From: Arsukibacterium indicum
GTDB taxonomy: Bacteria; Pseudomonadota; Gammaproteobacteria; Enterobacterales; Alteromonadaceae
Assembly: GCF_019100565.1 (NCBI RefSeq)
Contig: NZ_JAHRID010000010.1
Coordinates: 1-64,000, forward strand
Direction: 5' to 3'
DNA: 64,000 nt
Under the pieces are notes generated by a model that worked only from the letters and a program-made list of their open reading frames with translations, made no database searches and had not been told where the DNA came from. The stretch's first letter is position 1. Every line of letters starts with the position of its first letter. The translations under genes were made by a program, and so were the position numbers. Below are positions 34,534 to 44,025 of the stretch, in pieces.

Positions 34534-36132
34534 TTACAATTGCGGGCCTGCCGCCACTAAAGCCTTGCCTTCGGCATTGTCGGTAAACTTGGCAAAGTTA
34601 TCGACAAAGCGCTTGGCTAAATCTTTCGCTTTTACTTCCCAATCTGCCGGGTTGCTGTAGGTCGCGCGCGGATCCAGAATACCGTCTTCAACACCGTGCA
34701 AGTGTTTTGGCATAGCCAGATTAAAATACGGCAACTGCACAAATTCGGCATTTTCAATGCTGCCATCTAAAATAGCATCGATAATAGCGCGGGTTGCTTT
34801 AATAGAAATCCGCTTACCACTGCCATTCCAGCCAGTATTGACCAGATAGGCCTCTGCACCTGAATCTGTCATCCGCTTGCCTAACACCTCAGCATATTTT
34901 GTCGGGTGCAGGCTTAAAAAGGCCGCACCGAAACAACTTGAAAAAGTAGGTGTTGGCTCAGTAATACCGCGCTCAGTACCGGCCAGCTTTGCGGTAAAGC
35001 CAGATAAAAAGTGGTACTTTGCCTGGTCTTTGGTTAGCTTCGATACTGGTGGTAATACGCCAAACGCATCAGCGGTTAAGAAAATCACTTTTTTAGCATG
35101 GCCGGCTTTAGAGACCGGGGTAACGATATTATCGATATGATAAATCGGATAGGACACCCGGGTATTCTCAGTCTTTGATCCATCGTCAAAATCGATAGTA
35201 CCATCATTTGCTACACTAACGTTTTCCAGCAGCGCATCCCGGCGGATAGCATGGTATATATCAGGCTCGTTTTCTTCGGATAAATTAATGGTCTTGGCGT
35301 AACAACCGCCCTCAAAGTTAAACACACCATCATCATCCCAACCGTGCTCGTCATCGCCAATCAGCTGCCGCTTCGGATCGGTCGATAGTGTGGTTTTACC
35401 GGTGCCAGACAAACCAAAGAATACCGCTACATCACCGTCTTTACCGACGTTGGCGGAACAGTGCATGGACGCGATACCCTGCAGCGGTAAAAAGTAGTTC
35501 ATCATTGAGAACATGCCTTTTTTCATCTCACCGCCGTACCAGGTGCCACCAATCAGCTGCATCCGTTCAGTCAGGTTAAATGCTACAAAGTTCTCGGAGT
35601 TCAAGCCCTGTTGCTGCCAGTTCGGGTTAGTGCATTTAGCGCCATTCATCACGATAAAATCCGGCTTGTAACTCTTCAGCTCTTCGTCGGTTGGCCGGAT
35701 AAACATATTTTTGACGAAGTGCGCCTGCCAGGCTACTTCGGTTATAAAGCGCACGGCCAGCCGGGTGTCGGCGTTGGCGCCACAGTAGGTGTCAACAACA
35801 AACAAACGCTTACCAGATAGCTGGTTAGTCACCAGTGACTTTAAATCAGCCCATACTTCGGTACTGATTGGCTTGTTATCGTTTTTGCCTTGATCTGACC
35901 ACCACACCGTATTGCGGGTAGTGTCGTCACGAACAATATATTTGTCTTTCGGGGAGCGGCCGGTGAAGATGCCGGTATCAACCGAAACCGCGCCCAGCTT
36001 GGTCAGTTTGCCTTGCTCATAACCCTGTAAATCGCTGCGGGTTTCTTCCGCAAACAATAATTCATATGACGGGTTATAAACGATTTCCGTGACATCTGTA
36101 ATGCCGTATTGGCCCAGATCCAGATCGGACAT
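34534..36132 (-). CDS. pckA: Phosphoenolpyruvate carboxykinase (ATP)
   Basis: 532 aa. It converts oxaloacetate and ATP to PEP, CO2 and ADP, the first step of gluconeogenesis. The P-loop [11 protein letters not shown] (about 244-254) and metal-binding [10 protein letters not shown] (about 263-272) are intact, and [10 protein letters not shown] follows. Its length is close to the E. coli enzyme (540). TAGGAG is 7 nt before the ATG. The promoter gap contains a large inverted repeat (36196-36232). In E. coli pck follows hslO; here it lies on the other side of nudE/yrfG. Confidence 0.97.
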   Translation of the reverse strand: MSDLDLGQYGITDVTEIVYNPSYELLFAEETRSDLQGYEQGKLTKLGAVSVDTGIFTGRSPKDKYIVRDDTTRNTVWWSDQGKNDNKPISTEVWADLKSLVTNQLSGKRLFVVDTYCGANADTRLAVRFITEVAWQAHFVKNMFIRPTDEELKSYKPDFIVMNGAKCTNPNWQQQGLNSENFVAFNLTERMQLIGGTWYGGEMKKGMFSMMNYFLPLQGIASMHCSANVGKDGDVAVFFGLSGTGKTTLSTDPKRQLIGDDEHGWDDDGVFNFEGGCYAKTINLSEENEPDIYHAIRRDALLENVSVANDGTIDFDDGSKTENTRVSYPIYHIDNIVTPVSKAGHAKKVIFLTADAFGVLPPVSKLTKDQAKYHFLSGFTAKLAGTERGITEPTPTFSSCFGAAFLSLHPTKYAEVLGKRMTDSGAEAYLVNTGWNGSGKRISIKATRAIIDAILDGSIENAEFVQLPYFNLAMPKHLHGVEDGILDPRATYSNPADWEVKAKDLAKRFVDNFAKFTDNAEGKALVAAGPQL

Positions 36133-36195
36133 GATGTAACTCCTAAGGGTACTGTAGGTAAGGGTGCAGTCTCTAGCGGACTTATTAATTATGTT

Positions 36196-36232
36196 ATTTT
36201 TTGGGCAACAGCCTGGTTTTTGCCCAAAAAAT
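36196..36232. terminator. Inverted repeat upstream of pckA / downstream of cysQ
   Basis: A perfect 13-bp inverted repeat, ATTTTTTGGGCAA (36196-36208) with its inverse (36220-36232), and an 11-nt loop. It looks like a bidirectional terminator and would end the nudE-cysQ transcript about 115 nt after the cysQ stop. It also lies in the pckA promoter region, so an operator role is possible. Confidence 0.55.
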
Positions 36233-36346
36233 ACCCGTGCATCTTAGCGTTTTCGGCAGAAAAAAGATAGTTGAGAATGGCGCAATAAACGCAGAAAACC
36301 GCGTGCCGTCTGGCCTATAGCAAAGTTATGCAAAATAAATGATTGG

Positions 36347-37177
36347 TTATGAAATAAGAGGCCGGGTTGTTGGTTTGGCCTGGATCAATTCCCGCCACGG
36401 TAATTCTGCCTGGCCTATTACCATAAAATCGGGGTTGGCAAGGGTTTCCCGCTGATTATAACTAAGGGGTGCAAACTGACTATCGAGAATTTTACCCCCT
36501 GCTTCCTCAACAATGATATGCACCGCGCCGGTATCCCATTCCCCGGTTGGCCCCAGGCGCAGATAGCAATCTGCTTTTCCCTCAGCCACCAGACAACTTT
36601 TCAGTGAACAACTGCCCAGAGGAATATACTCAACCGTCTGACGCGCGCTGAGTAAAGAGATAATTGGCTGTAATGGTTGGCGCCGGCTTACTGCAATTCG
36701 CAGCACTTCGCCCTGCTGATGCTGATGCACCTGCATCCGGTTTATTAAATTGCGTTGCTGTTTAAAGGAGCCATGGCCTCGGCTGGCATAATACAGAATA
36801 TCTTCTTTCGGCCAGTATATGACTCCCAACGCTGGCCAGCCATGTTCTACCAGGGCAATACTGACAGCAAAATCGCCACTGCGGGCAACAAATTCCTGAG
36901 TGCCATCCATTGGATCAATCAGCCAGTAGCGAGGCCAGTGCTGACGCTGCGCTAACGGGATTATGGTAGTTTCTTCTGAAATTATCGGGATATCTGGGGT
37001 TAAATCTGACAACCGATCAATAATCATGGCGTTAGCTTCGAGATCCGCTGTGGTGACCGGGCTGGTATCTGCTTTTTGTTCGGCGACAAAGTCGCCGCTT
37101 TGATACAGCTGCCATAAATGCTGGCCGGCTTCGCGGGCGGTGTGTTTTACACTCTCAAGCAGTTTGCTTAAAAACAT
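36347..37177 (-). CDS. cysQ: 3'(2'),5'-bisphosphate nucleotidase CysQ
   Basis: 276 aa, inositol-monophosphatase fold. It hydrolyses PAP to AMP and recycles the side product of sulfate assimilation. Metal ligands are in EE of IISEET and in WLIDPMDGTQEF; the second motif is GEWDTGAVHIIVEEAG. It overlaps the nudE end by 23 bp, so a start a few codons later is likely; the segment corresponding to the E. coli N-terminus begins near LLESVKHTAREAG. It forms a unit with nudE as in many gammaproteobacteria. Confidence 0.93.
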   Translation of the reverse strand: MFLSKLLESVKHTAREAGQHLWQLYQSGDFVAEQKADTSPVTTADLEANAMIIDRLSDLTPDIPIISEETTIIPLAQRQHWPRYWLIDPMDGTQEFVARSGDFAVSIALVEHGWPALGVIYWPKEDILYYASRGHGSFKQQRNLINRMQVHQHQQGEVLRIAVSRRQPLQPIISLLSARQTVEYIPLGSCSLKSCLVAEGKADCYLRLGPTGEWDTGAVHIIVEEAGGKILDSQFAPLSYNQRETLANPDFMVIGQAELPWRELIQAKPTTRPLIS

Positions 37178-37745
37178 CCGGATTTGCTTCCAGGTATTGC
37201 TGTGCCAGTAACAGGGCGGCCACGCTCCTTGCTTCGGTAAAATCGGCCTGTTGTAGTAACAGATCAGTTTTACCGCGCGCCCAACTGATTAGTTCCAGCG
37301 GTTCAGGTTCATCTCCCTCTTGCTGCTCGGGAAATAAATCGAACGCCATAACTATATGCATTGTAGCATTAAAATATCCTGGTGCGAGTGCCAGTGACTT
37401 TAATGTTACAAAACGGCTGGCGCCAAAACCAATTTCTTCTTTCAATTCGCGATTCGCAGCCGCCAGCACATCTTCACCAGGATCAATTAAACCTTTGGGG
37501 AAACCCAGCTGATAATCGTGGGTACCGGCACTGTATTCCCTAATCAGATAAAAGTGGTCAGGATCAGGACAAGCCACAATCATGACAGCACCGCGGCCAG
37601 AGCCACGCATCCGCTCATAAGTGCGCTCTGCACCATTACTGAAGCGAAGCTGTAACTGCTCAATTTTAAACAATCTGCTTTGGGCCACGATTTCCTGCGC
37701 CAGAATTTCCGGTACCTGTTTGCTCGTATGGCGCTGCGTCATCAC
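37155..37745 (-). CDS. nudE: ADP-compound Nudix hydrolase NudE
   Basis: 196 aa. The Nudix box runs from GLIDPGED to REL-KEEIGFG (about 85-107), with GF PKGL before it as in NudE. It hydrolyses ADP-ribose, NADH, Ap3A and similar compounds. Nothing is missing. It is divergent from yrfG with a gap of 57 bp. In E. coli nudE is in the same region near mrcA and yrfG, which supports the name. Confidence 0.9.
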   Translation of the reverse strand: MMTQRHTSKQVPEILAQEIVAQSRLFKIEQLQLRFSNGAERTYERMRGSGRGAVMIVACPDPDHFYLIREYSAGTHDYQLGFPKGLIDPGEDVLAAANRELKEEIGFGASRFVTLKSLALAPGYFNATMHIVMAFDLFPEQQEGDEPEPLELISWARGKTDLLLQQADFTEARSVAALLLAQQYLEANPDVFKQTA

Positions 37746-37802
37746 TTGCCCTCTGTTACAATCTGCTATTGGCTACTATAAAACGATTGGCAGGAAAAAC
37801 CT

Positions 37803-38501
37803 ATGCTGGATTGGGCAGAAATTGATACCGTATTACTTGATATGGATGGCACCTTACTGGATTTACACTTTGACAATCACTTCTGGCTGGAGCATCTGCC
37901 ACGGCGCTGGGCTGAAATAAGCGGCATTGCCCTGACTGAGGCCAAAGCCCAGCTGCAAAGTGAATATGCCGAACTGAATGGCAAGATCCAGTGGTACTGC
38001 CTCGATTACTGGGGCGAGCGCTTGCAATTGCCTATTACCGAGCTGAAGCGTGAAGTGATGGATAAAATTCAGATGCGACCAGATGTACCGGCATTTTTAA
38101 CTGCGCTGAAACAATCCGGCCGGGATATTGTGCTGGTAACCAACGCCCACCCCGACAGTCTGTCACTAAAGCTTGAGCGAACCGATTTAGCTAAATATAT
38201 CGACACGCTTATTTCTACCCATGAATTTGGTGTCACCAAAGAAAGCTGGGCCTTGTGGCAAAAACTGCAGCAGCGGCTTGGTTTTAATAATGAAACCACG
38301 TTATTTGTTGACGACAGTCTGCCCATTCTGTCTGCCGCCAAAAACTTCGGTATCCGCCATTTACTGGCAGTGGCCAATCCAGATAGCAAGCAACAAGCCA
38401 GAACTATCAGTGAGTTTCCGGCGATAACAGACTACACGCCACTTTTACCGGATATTCTGGCCCATTCTAAATTATCAGCAACAGCGACCGACAATGGCTG
38501 A
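37803..38501 (+). CDS. yrfG: HAD-type GMP/IMP nucleotidase YrfG
   Basis: 232 aa. HAD motif I is LDMDGTLLDL (about 13-22), motif II is LVTNAHP (about 113-119), the Lys lies in VTKES, and motif IV is FVDDSLPILSAA. The cap insert is at about 25-85. It dephosphorylates purine nucleotides, GMP and IMP in the E. coli enzyme. It lies next to nudE and, in E. coli, before hslR; here the gsp operon intervenes on the opposite strand between yrfG and hslR. Confidence 0.92.
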   Translation: MLDWAEIDTVLLDMDGTLLDLHFDNHFWLEHLPRRWAEISGIALTEAKAQLQSEYAELNGKIQWYCLDYWGERLQLPITELKREVMDKIQMRPDVPAFLTALKQSGRDIVLVTNAHPDSLSLKLERTDLAKYIDTLISTHEFGVTKESWALWQKLQQRLGFNNETTLFVDDSLPILSAAKNFGIRHLLAVANPDSKQQARTISEFPAITDYTPLLPDILAHSKLSATATDNG

Positions 38502-38519
38502 TTAAGCAGCCGGGTGCCG

Positions 38520-39263
38520 TTAAAACCTGATGGTATAGCGGCCCTGCTCGTCCGGCCGGCCGACAAACCGCATCGCCTGATGCACTTCCTGCGGCAGGCT
38601 GGCTTCAGGCTTCAGCGTACCATTCACGGTTAAGCGCTTATTTTCAACAGCTGCGGTTACCGCCAGACCCAAACTGTTGTTGCCATCCGTTATCAGCACC
38701 GGGCTGCCTTCGATGCAGCTTAAATCAGCGACAATACTGTTCAGCTCCAACCAGGTACCAGTAGGGGTTTGCAACCGTGCATCCAGCCAGCTGGCAGTAC
38801 CAGCCAGGCTGCTACACCAGGGTTTACCCTGCTGGAAATCCTTCACTTCAACCATCAGTTCCCCTGTGGCAGAAACCGGCAGCGGCAACTGCTCCAGTGG
38901 CAATAACTGACTCACTGGCAGTCGCAGCAATGCCTGTTGTATTTCCATGCCACTGAAACTATAAGCTACCTCTGCTGTAAAATAGGGTTGCTCACGCTCG
39001 CCGATACTACCTGCGCTCAGATTAATTTGCGGGGACAGGCGCAATAATGACCAGCCATTAAACTGCCAGCGTAGCTGCTGAAATTGCAAACTCCGGTACT
39101 GGGCAACCATTGCTGAACCTTGCCAGATTGTGCCCTTTACCTGTCCCAACTGGATATTGGCTGGCAAGCCTAACCAATGTACAAACCAGGCTGCAGGCAC
39201 TAAATACAGCAGAAAAAATACATATGCCAGCACCGCAACCAGGGTTAATTTCCAATACTTCAT
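38520..39263 (-). CDS. gspN: Type II secretion protein GspN
   Basis: 247 aa. One N-terminal TM helix (about 7-27) is followed by a periplasmic beta-rich domain with GQVKGTIWQGSAM, the typical GspN start of the soluble part. It is an accessory part of the type II machine, dispensable in some species. It is the last of the twelve gsp genes and follows gspM by one base. The end converges with yrfG, 18 bp apart. Confidence 0.9.
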   Translation of the reverse strand: MKYWKLTLVAVLAYVFFLLYLVPAAWFVHWLGLPANIQLGQVKGTIWQGSAMVAQYRSLQFQQLRWQFNGWSLLRLSPQINLSAGSIGEREQPYFTAEVAYSFSGMEIQQALLRLPVSQLLPLEQLPLPVSATGELMVEVKDFQQGKPWCSSLAGTASWLDARLQTPTGTWLELNSIVADLSCIEGSPVLITDGNNSLGLAVTAAVENKRLTVNGTLKPEASLPQEVHQAMRFVGRPDEQGRYTIRF

Positions 39264-39264
39264 A

Positions 39265-39735
39265 CTATTCGATTACCATCCGTCTAACCCTTACAATGCC
39301 ACTCTTGTCGGTATTGGCCACATCCAGACTAACCAGTTTCACTCCGTTAGCACTTTGCAACTGTGCCAGCCAGCGCAACAATTGCTCGAAAGGTACATCC
39401 TCCAGCACCAACTGTAATTGTTCATTCTGCGGTTGCATTCGGCTTACCCGGATATTGTAGGTCCGCGAGCTGTTACTGACAATCTGAGCCAGACTTCCAC
39501 CTACCCGCCCCTGGCTTGAAGCGGCCTGCCGCAGCTGCGGTATAGCCTGTTGTAATTTAGCCAGCTGCAGTTGGGCCTGAGCTAACGCAGCCTGCTTGCT
39601 GGCATATCCCTGCTGCAATGGCTGCCAGATAAACCAGTAAAGGGCACCTACACCCAGCACCACTACCGCGATGCTCACCAGCCGCTGCTCGCGCGCAGCC
39701 AATCCGCCCCACCAGTTTTGTATTTGCTGTTTCAT
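39265..39735 (-). CDS. gspM: Type II secretion protein GspM
   Basis: 156 aa. Short cytoplasmic N-terminus (WWGGLAAREQRLV), one TM helix (about 19-38), a coiled coil (about 40-65) and a small ferredoxin-like domain in the periplasm. GspM pairs with GspL in the inner-membrane platform. It overlaps gspL by 4 bp (ATGA). Confidence 0.92.
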   Translation of the reverse strand: MKQQIQNWWGGLAAREQRLVSIAVVVLGVGALYWFIWQPLQQGYASKQAALAQAQLQLAKLQQAIPQLRQAASSQGRVGGSLAQIVSNSSRTYNIRVSRMQPQNEQLQLVLEDVPFEQLLRWLAQLQSANGVKLVSLDVANTDKSGIVRVRRMVIE

Positions 39736-40922
39736 GCCCTGCTCCGCATTACTACCGTTCCCTGAACTCTGGCGCCGTCATTGCTTAATGCACCCTGCTC
39801 TATCACATAGCCGGCACCCTCCAGTGCGGTTTTTAAACGCTCAAAATTCTGAAAGCCTCCTGCGTTGGCAGAAAACCTCAGCTCGGTTCGGGCTGCATCA
39901 AACCGTAAACTATCAACATTAATATCACCGACTTCGGCAAGGTGACGTTGCAGCGCATTCAACAAGGTCAGAAACCCTGCTGACTCACTCCCCATCCCTA
40001 CTGTTGCCAGTTTTTGCTCAATCTGGCGGGATAAATTGACGATGGTTTCACCAGGAAAGGCTTGCTGATATTCAGCCAGGCTATTTTGCTGTACCTGAGT
40101 TAGCTGCCTGTCCAGCTGCCAAATTGCAAAGCTTTGCACCAACAGAAATAGTCCGAAACAGCTGGCAGCCAGAACCACAGTACTGCGCCATTGCTGCCAG
40201 TATTTGTTGCTCTGGCGCTTGGGCGCATAGGGCCCCTGCAGCAGGGTAAAGTTAATTTGCGGCAGCTGTCTGGCAAGCAACGCCAATGGCAATTCTGGTT
40301 CCATGTTTTGTTGAGACTGCATAATATCAGCGGGCCACGGGCTGTAGCTGGCAATATTAGGCAATGCTGCTAATGCCAGATATTGCGGCCACCAGCTACT
40401 ATCTATCGCACTCGCCTGCCAGACGCCCTGCTTAATCAGCCACTGATTATTCAACTCAATGCAGGCCGGTAAAGGGTTATCAGGCAAAAGCAGAGCGTCC
40501 GGCAACATGCGCACTACTTTAAAGCCAGCCTGTTGTAGCCAGCTAAGCCAGTCATCCATCCGTGCCCGTTTTACCACTGCCACGTGCTGCTGGTACTGGC
40601 CTTCCTGTTGCTCTAAATCACCAAGTGCCAGCCACAATTGATCAATATCCTCAGCCTGCTCGTCCTCCAGCATATAGGGCAGTGCCTGTAAAATCTGCCG
40701 GGTGGGCCGGGTAGGCAGGCTAACCTGTTTTAATACCACGTCAGAGGCGGGTACCAGTGCTACCACCGGCCTGTTGCCAACCCGTTCCGCTAAATCTGCC
40801 AGTTCATCAGCATGGCCAATTTCACCTGAGGCGATGACCTCAGCATTATGGCTGGCCCATACCAGCCAGCTGATGGTGTCACCAGCCCGGCTTCCCAGCC
40901 TGATAATTAACTGTTCACTCAT
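39732..40922 (-). CDS. gspL: Type II secretion protein GspL
   Basis: 396 aa. A cytoplasmic actin-like domain (about 1-235) binds GspE and brings the ATPase to the membrane. It is followed by a TM helix (about 248-268; TVVLAASCFGLFLLVQSFAI) and a periplasmic ferredoxin-like domain that dimerises with GspM. All parts are present. It overlaps gspK and gspM by 4 bp each. Confidence 0.93.
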   Translation of the reverse strand: MSEQLIIRLGSRAGDTISWLVWASHNAEVIASGEIGHADELADLAERVGNRPVVALVPASDVVLKQVSLPTRPTRQILQALPYMLEDEQAEDIDQLWLALGDLEQQEGQYQQHVAVVKRARMDDWLSWLQQAGFKVVRMLPDALLLPDNPLPACIELNNQWLIKQGVWQASAIDSSWWPQYLALAALPNIASYSPWPADIMQSQQNMEPELPLALLARQLPQINFTLLQGPYAPKRQSNKYWQQWRSTVVLAASCFGLFLLVQSFAIWQLDRQLTQVQQNSLAEYQQAFPGETIVNLSRQIEQKLATVGMGSESAGFLTLLNALQRHLAEVGDINVDSLRFDAARTELRFSANAGGFQNFERLKTALEGAGYVIEQGALSNDGARVQGTVVMRSRA

Positions 40923-41908
40923 CCCTGGCCTCCAAATCGCCGGGCCAATACCCTGACTGTATTCTCATCATCTACTCTGAATATTGACGTTAGCACGAAA
41001 CCACTTTCCAGATAAGATGTGGTTGCGAGTAACTGAAAGTAACTGGATTTTATCGTTAATAGTGCTTTAACATCATCATTTATCTCAACCCCGGATAATT
41101 GCGGCAGCGCCAGTAATTCATCTACACTGCTAAAGCCGCCTTCCGGCCGCTCTGCAATCATATCAACCGCATCAGCTTCGGTTAATTCCGGGACCAGCGC
41201 AGCCAGCAAAACTGCTGTCTGCTCTGTCAGGGTATTAATATTTAACTGAAACTGGCTGTTTTCCGGTATTACACACACGTAGGGTAACAGCAGCTGCATA
41301 TCCGCCGGTGTGATATCCAGGATTTGTCTTAGCTCACTGACTGAGACCATTAGCGAGTTAGCGCTATAGTAGGGAAATTGCAGCGCAGCATAATCATCTT
41401 CTTCCGCACTTCCGGCTGTGCTGAGCAGGCTGTCTTCATCCAGCCAGTCGTGAACTCTTGCTACCAGGTACTCGGCTGGCATCGACAAATCCGCGGCGAC
41501 CAATTCCAGCAGCCGGTTAAAACCGCGCTGTGCGGCAGTTTGCTCAATCCGACCTGAGGGCCCGCGCTGGCCAGCCTGTTGCAACGCATTTAAGTTAAAA
41601 CACGCTTGTAAGTCAGTGATCTCACCTGCGATATTGCCATCCGTCACTACAAAACTGGCGCCACTTTGCGCCCAGTCCTGTTCAAGGTTCACTGTTTGCT
41701 CACCACTAAGGCTACGGCTTAGTAATACCCGGGCAAAATGCTCAGCCCCCATCGCATACCAGAATGCCTGTTGTTGCTGTTGCAGATTTTGCTGGCGCTG
41801 CAGCTGTAATTGCAACCGACCAGTCATATTAACGGCTATCACTACCACTATCGCCACTATCATCAGTACGGTAATAAGCGCTGCACCGCGCTCTGGTTTT
41901 AGCATCAA
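40919..41908 (-). CDS. gspK: Minor pseudopilin GspK
   Basis: 329 aa. The prepilin leader MMLKPERG is followed by AALITVLMIVAIVVVIAVN; as in other GspK the position-5 residue is not Glu. The large globular domain has WLDEDS and the SAS-type insert with DDYAALQFPYYSANS (SVSELRQI then follows). It caps the pseudopilus tip with GspI and GspJ. It overlaps gspJ and gspL by 4 bp each. Confidence 0.93.
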   Translation of the reverse strand: MMLKPERGAALITVLMIVAIVVVIAVNMTGRLQLQLQRQQNLQQQQQAFWYAMGAEHFARVLLSRSLSGEQTVNLEQDWAQSGASFVVTDGNIAGEITDLQACFNLNALQQAGQRGPSGRIEQTAAQRGFNRLLELVAADLSMPAEYLVARVHDWLDEDSLLSTAGSAEEDDYAALQFPYYSANSLMVSVSELRQILDITPADMQLLLPYVCVIPENSQFQLNINTLTEQTAVLLAALVPELTEADAVDMIAERPEGGFSSVDELLALPQLSGVEINDDVKALLTIKSSYFQLLATTSYLESGFVLTSIFRVDDENTVRVLARRFGGQG

Positions 41909-42633
41909 CGCTGCCCCCGCCGCTGATCATCCGGCTGTCCGGGGTTATTGGTGTCTCCCGGGCGGTCGCGGTTATTATTTTGCCGCTGCTGTCCGCCTGA
42001 GTTTGGGTCAGTCATGGCCGCACTGCGTTGCACCACCATGCCAGATGGTAAGCTGAAAATCCGCTCAATAGTACCAAGGTAATCGTGAGTCAGGGTTACT
42101 TTTACGGCTTTAGGCATCACGCTGTCCTGCCATTTTTCCAGCCATTCTTCGCCTTGCAAATAACTCACGCTAAAAGCTGTCAGGTTATGTTGCAAAACCT
42201 GCACCAACGGCTCGCTGCCGGCCACTGCGTCGGGGTAAAGGCTAAACATGCGATGCAGCTGGCCCTGCTGCAGCCGGTAGGCAACCAGCTGTACTTCACC
42301 ACGTGGCAGGATATGGCCAGGGTTACGCCAACCCTGCCGGGTAAAACTAAGGCCATGATCTTCACTGTCCAGCAAATACTGCTCACCGTACAGCCGGTAT
42401 TTTACCGGCGCTTCTCCATCGAGCCTGACATGGCGGGCACTGATTTGCATAAAATCACGTTCCAGCATCAGCATAGTTCGCTGCAGTTGCTGGATTCTTT
42501 CGGTCGCTTCCTGTGATAACTCGTCGCTGTTAGTAACACTGCTCAGCACGGCAACCGAAGCAAGGCCTACCATGGCGAAGATAGCAGTAGCCAGCAACAT
42601 TTCAATAAAGGTAAAACCCCGTTGTTTAACCAC
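41905..42633 (-). CDS. gspJ: Minor pseudopilin GspJ
   Basis: 242 aa from the GTG at 42633, which overlaps the gspI stop by 8 bp and gives the short leader MVKQRG before FTFIEMLLATAIF. A TTG at 42648 in the same frame is the other option; no ATG is available. The hydrophobic helix with Glu5 is intact. The C-terminus has an unusual Q/N/R/D/P-rich tail (about 205-242) rich in repeats of GQ and NN. The tail is not part of the core fold and may be flexible at the pseudopilus tip. Confidence 0.9.
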   Translation of the reverse strand: MVKQRGFTFIEMLLATAIFAMVGLASVAVLSSVTNSDELSQEATERIQQLQRTMLMLERDFMQISARHVRLDGEAPVKYRLYGEQYLLDSEDHGLSFTRQGWRNPGHILPRGEVQLVAYRLQQGQLHRMFSLYPDAVAGSEPLVQVLQHNLTAFSVSYLQGEEWLEKWQDSVMPKAVKVTLTHDYLGTIERIFSLPSGMVVQRSAAMTDPNSGGQQRQNNNRDRPGDTNNPGQPDDQRRGQR

Positions 42634-42994
42634 TGGGTTTACCCACAAACGTTGTCAGTTGTAGCAACACGTCATCTGGCTGCTCAGCCAGGCTGACACT
42701 TACCACCAGCTGACGTAAATCTGCATCCGGCACAGTTGTGGCCTGCTGGCGCCACAGCCATTGCCGGTTGGCCATTTCCACTTCACCCTGCAGTATTTCT
42801 TTTGGCGGCCAGTTGGGTTCCAGCATTGCCAGTTGCAGCTGATTGTTAGCAACATAACCGGCTATTGTCAGATCTTCAATCTGGCTCAGCGCCCTGATAT
42901 GACCTCCGCTCGCCTGCATAATAGCCAGACCAGCTGTGGCAAATATCGCCATGGCCACCAGCAATTCTAACAGGGTGAAGCCGCGGTTGCTCAT
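42626..42994 (-). CDS. gspI: Minor pseudopilin GspI
   Basis: 122 aa. The leader MSNRG and GFTLLELLVAMAIFATAGLAI give a standard type IV-like prepilin cut with Glu5; the rest is the small GspI domain. It starts inside the gspH stop (TGATG). It forms the tip complex with GspJ and GspK and starts pseudopilus assembly. Confidence 0.93.
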   Translation of the reverse strand: MSNRGFTLLELLVAMAIFATAGLAIMQASGGHIRALSQIEDLTIAGYVANNQLQLAMLEPNWPPKEILQGEVEMANRQWLWRQQATTVPDADLRQLVVSVSLAEQPDDVLLQLTTFVGKPSG

Positions 42995-43581
42995 CAGCGC
43001 ACCGTAACCACTTCTGAACGGTTTAGCGGAATAGTAAAATCGGTACCCACAGTCTGGCTTACCTGATCAAGACGCTCACCCAGCTGAAACATTAACCGGA
43101 AGGGACTGATTTCACCAGACGACAAAATAAACACTTGCGGTAGTACAGGCTGTTGCTCACTGGAATCATCAGCAAACTCGTCGTCATTCTGCCAGTTTAG
43201 CTGGCTTAGCAGGCTGAGCTCTGCCCCTGGCAGCCCTTCCAGTTCCAGTTGTAAGCCGATATCATCTGCCAGTTCATAAATTTCAGCGGCTTTGGGTTCA
43301 TCAGCCTGCAACCATTTTTCGCCATCGAAATAGACAAAACTGTAACTGCCCTCCTGCACCACCAAACCCCATTCCTGCTGCTTTAACATCGCAGTTTCTG
43401 CAATAAACTGAAAAACCTGCTGAAAGCGCTCAGTTTCTTTATTCAACCGCTGCTCTGGCGAATCACCACTGAAATTCAAGACAACGGTAGTAGCCAGTAA
43501 GCCAATCAATAGCATTACCAGCATCACTTCCAATAAGGTGAATCCCCTCTGGCGCAACTGGCCCGGCAGCAAAGTTGGCAT
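42994..43581 (-). CDS. gspH: Minor pseudopilin GspH
   Basis: 195 aa. The leader runs to QRG, then FTLLEVMLVMLLIGLLATTVV with Glu5. The globular domain (about 45-190) is larger than GspI and includes an acidic loop (NDDEFADDSSEQQ). It joins the tip complex to the GspG shaft. It overlaps both gspG and gspI by one base. Confidence 0.93.
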   Translation of the reverse strand: MPTLLPGQLRQRGFTLLEVMLVMLLIGLLATTVVLNFSGDSPEQRLNKETERFQQVFQFIAETAMLKQQEWGLVVQEGSYSFVYFDGEKWLQADEPKAAEIYELADDIGLQLELEGLPGAELSLLSQLNWQNDDEFADDSSEQQPVLPQVFILSSGEISPFRLMFQLGERLDQVSQTVGTDFTIPLNRSEVVTVR

Positions 43582-44024
43582 TAATTTTCGCTGCTTTCAG
43601 CCGCGTCCAGATTCCAGTTACCAATGTCATCATCAGTACCCGCTACCCGATCCGGGCCCTTACTGTACACATCAATCCGGCCCAACTGCCCTGGGCTTAC
43701 CATAATATAATCTTCATTCCATGGGTCTTTGGGTAAGCGGCGAATAAAACCGCCTTCAGGAAAAGAGCGCGGTACAGGTTGTGAAGTAGGTGCTGTAACC
43801 AATGACTCAATACCCTGCTCAGTGGTCGGGTAAAAACCGTTCCGAAGCCGGTACATATCCAGCGCACTCTCCAGTTGCTGAATATCAACGACCACTTTCT
43901 GGCGGGCGGCCTGCTCCTGGTTACCCATTAAATTCGGCACCACCATACTGGCAATAATACCCAGAATAACGATAACCACCATTACCTCAAGCAAGGTAAA
44001 GCCTTTTTGAATCTGCTTTAACAT
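43581..44024 (-). CDS. gspG: Major pseudopilin GspG
   Basis: 147 aa. Leader MLKQIQKG with GFTLLEVMVVIVILGIIASM. The domain has the family's calcium-site segment near the C-terminus (VYSKGPDRVAGTDDDIGNW), so Ca2+ should stabilise the shaft. It is the main subunit that pushes substrates through the secretin. One base separates it from gspF. Confidence 0.96.
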   Translation of the reverse strand: MLKQIQKGFTLLEVMVVIVILGIIASMVVPNLMGNQEQAARQKVVVDIQQLESALDMYRLRNGFYPTTEQGIESLVTAPTSQPVPRSFPEGGFIRRLPKDPWNEDYIMVSPGQLGRIDVYSKGPDRVAGTDDDIGNWNLDAAESSEN

Positions 44025-44025
44025 C

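Noticed and set aside
42085..42516. 143-aa frame antisense to gspJ
   Set aside because: gspJ has a pseudopilin signature and fits the operon; the antisense frame has no support.
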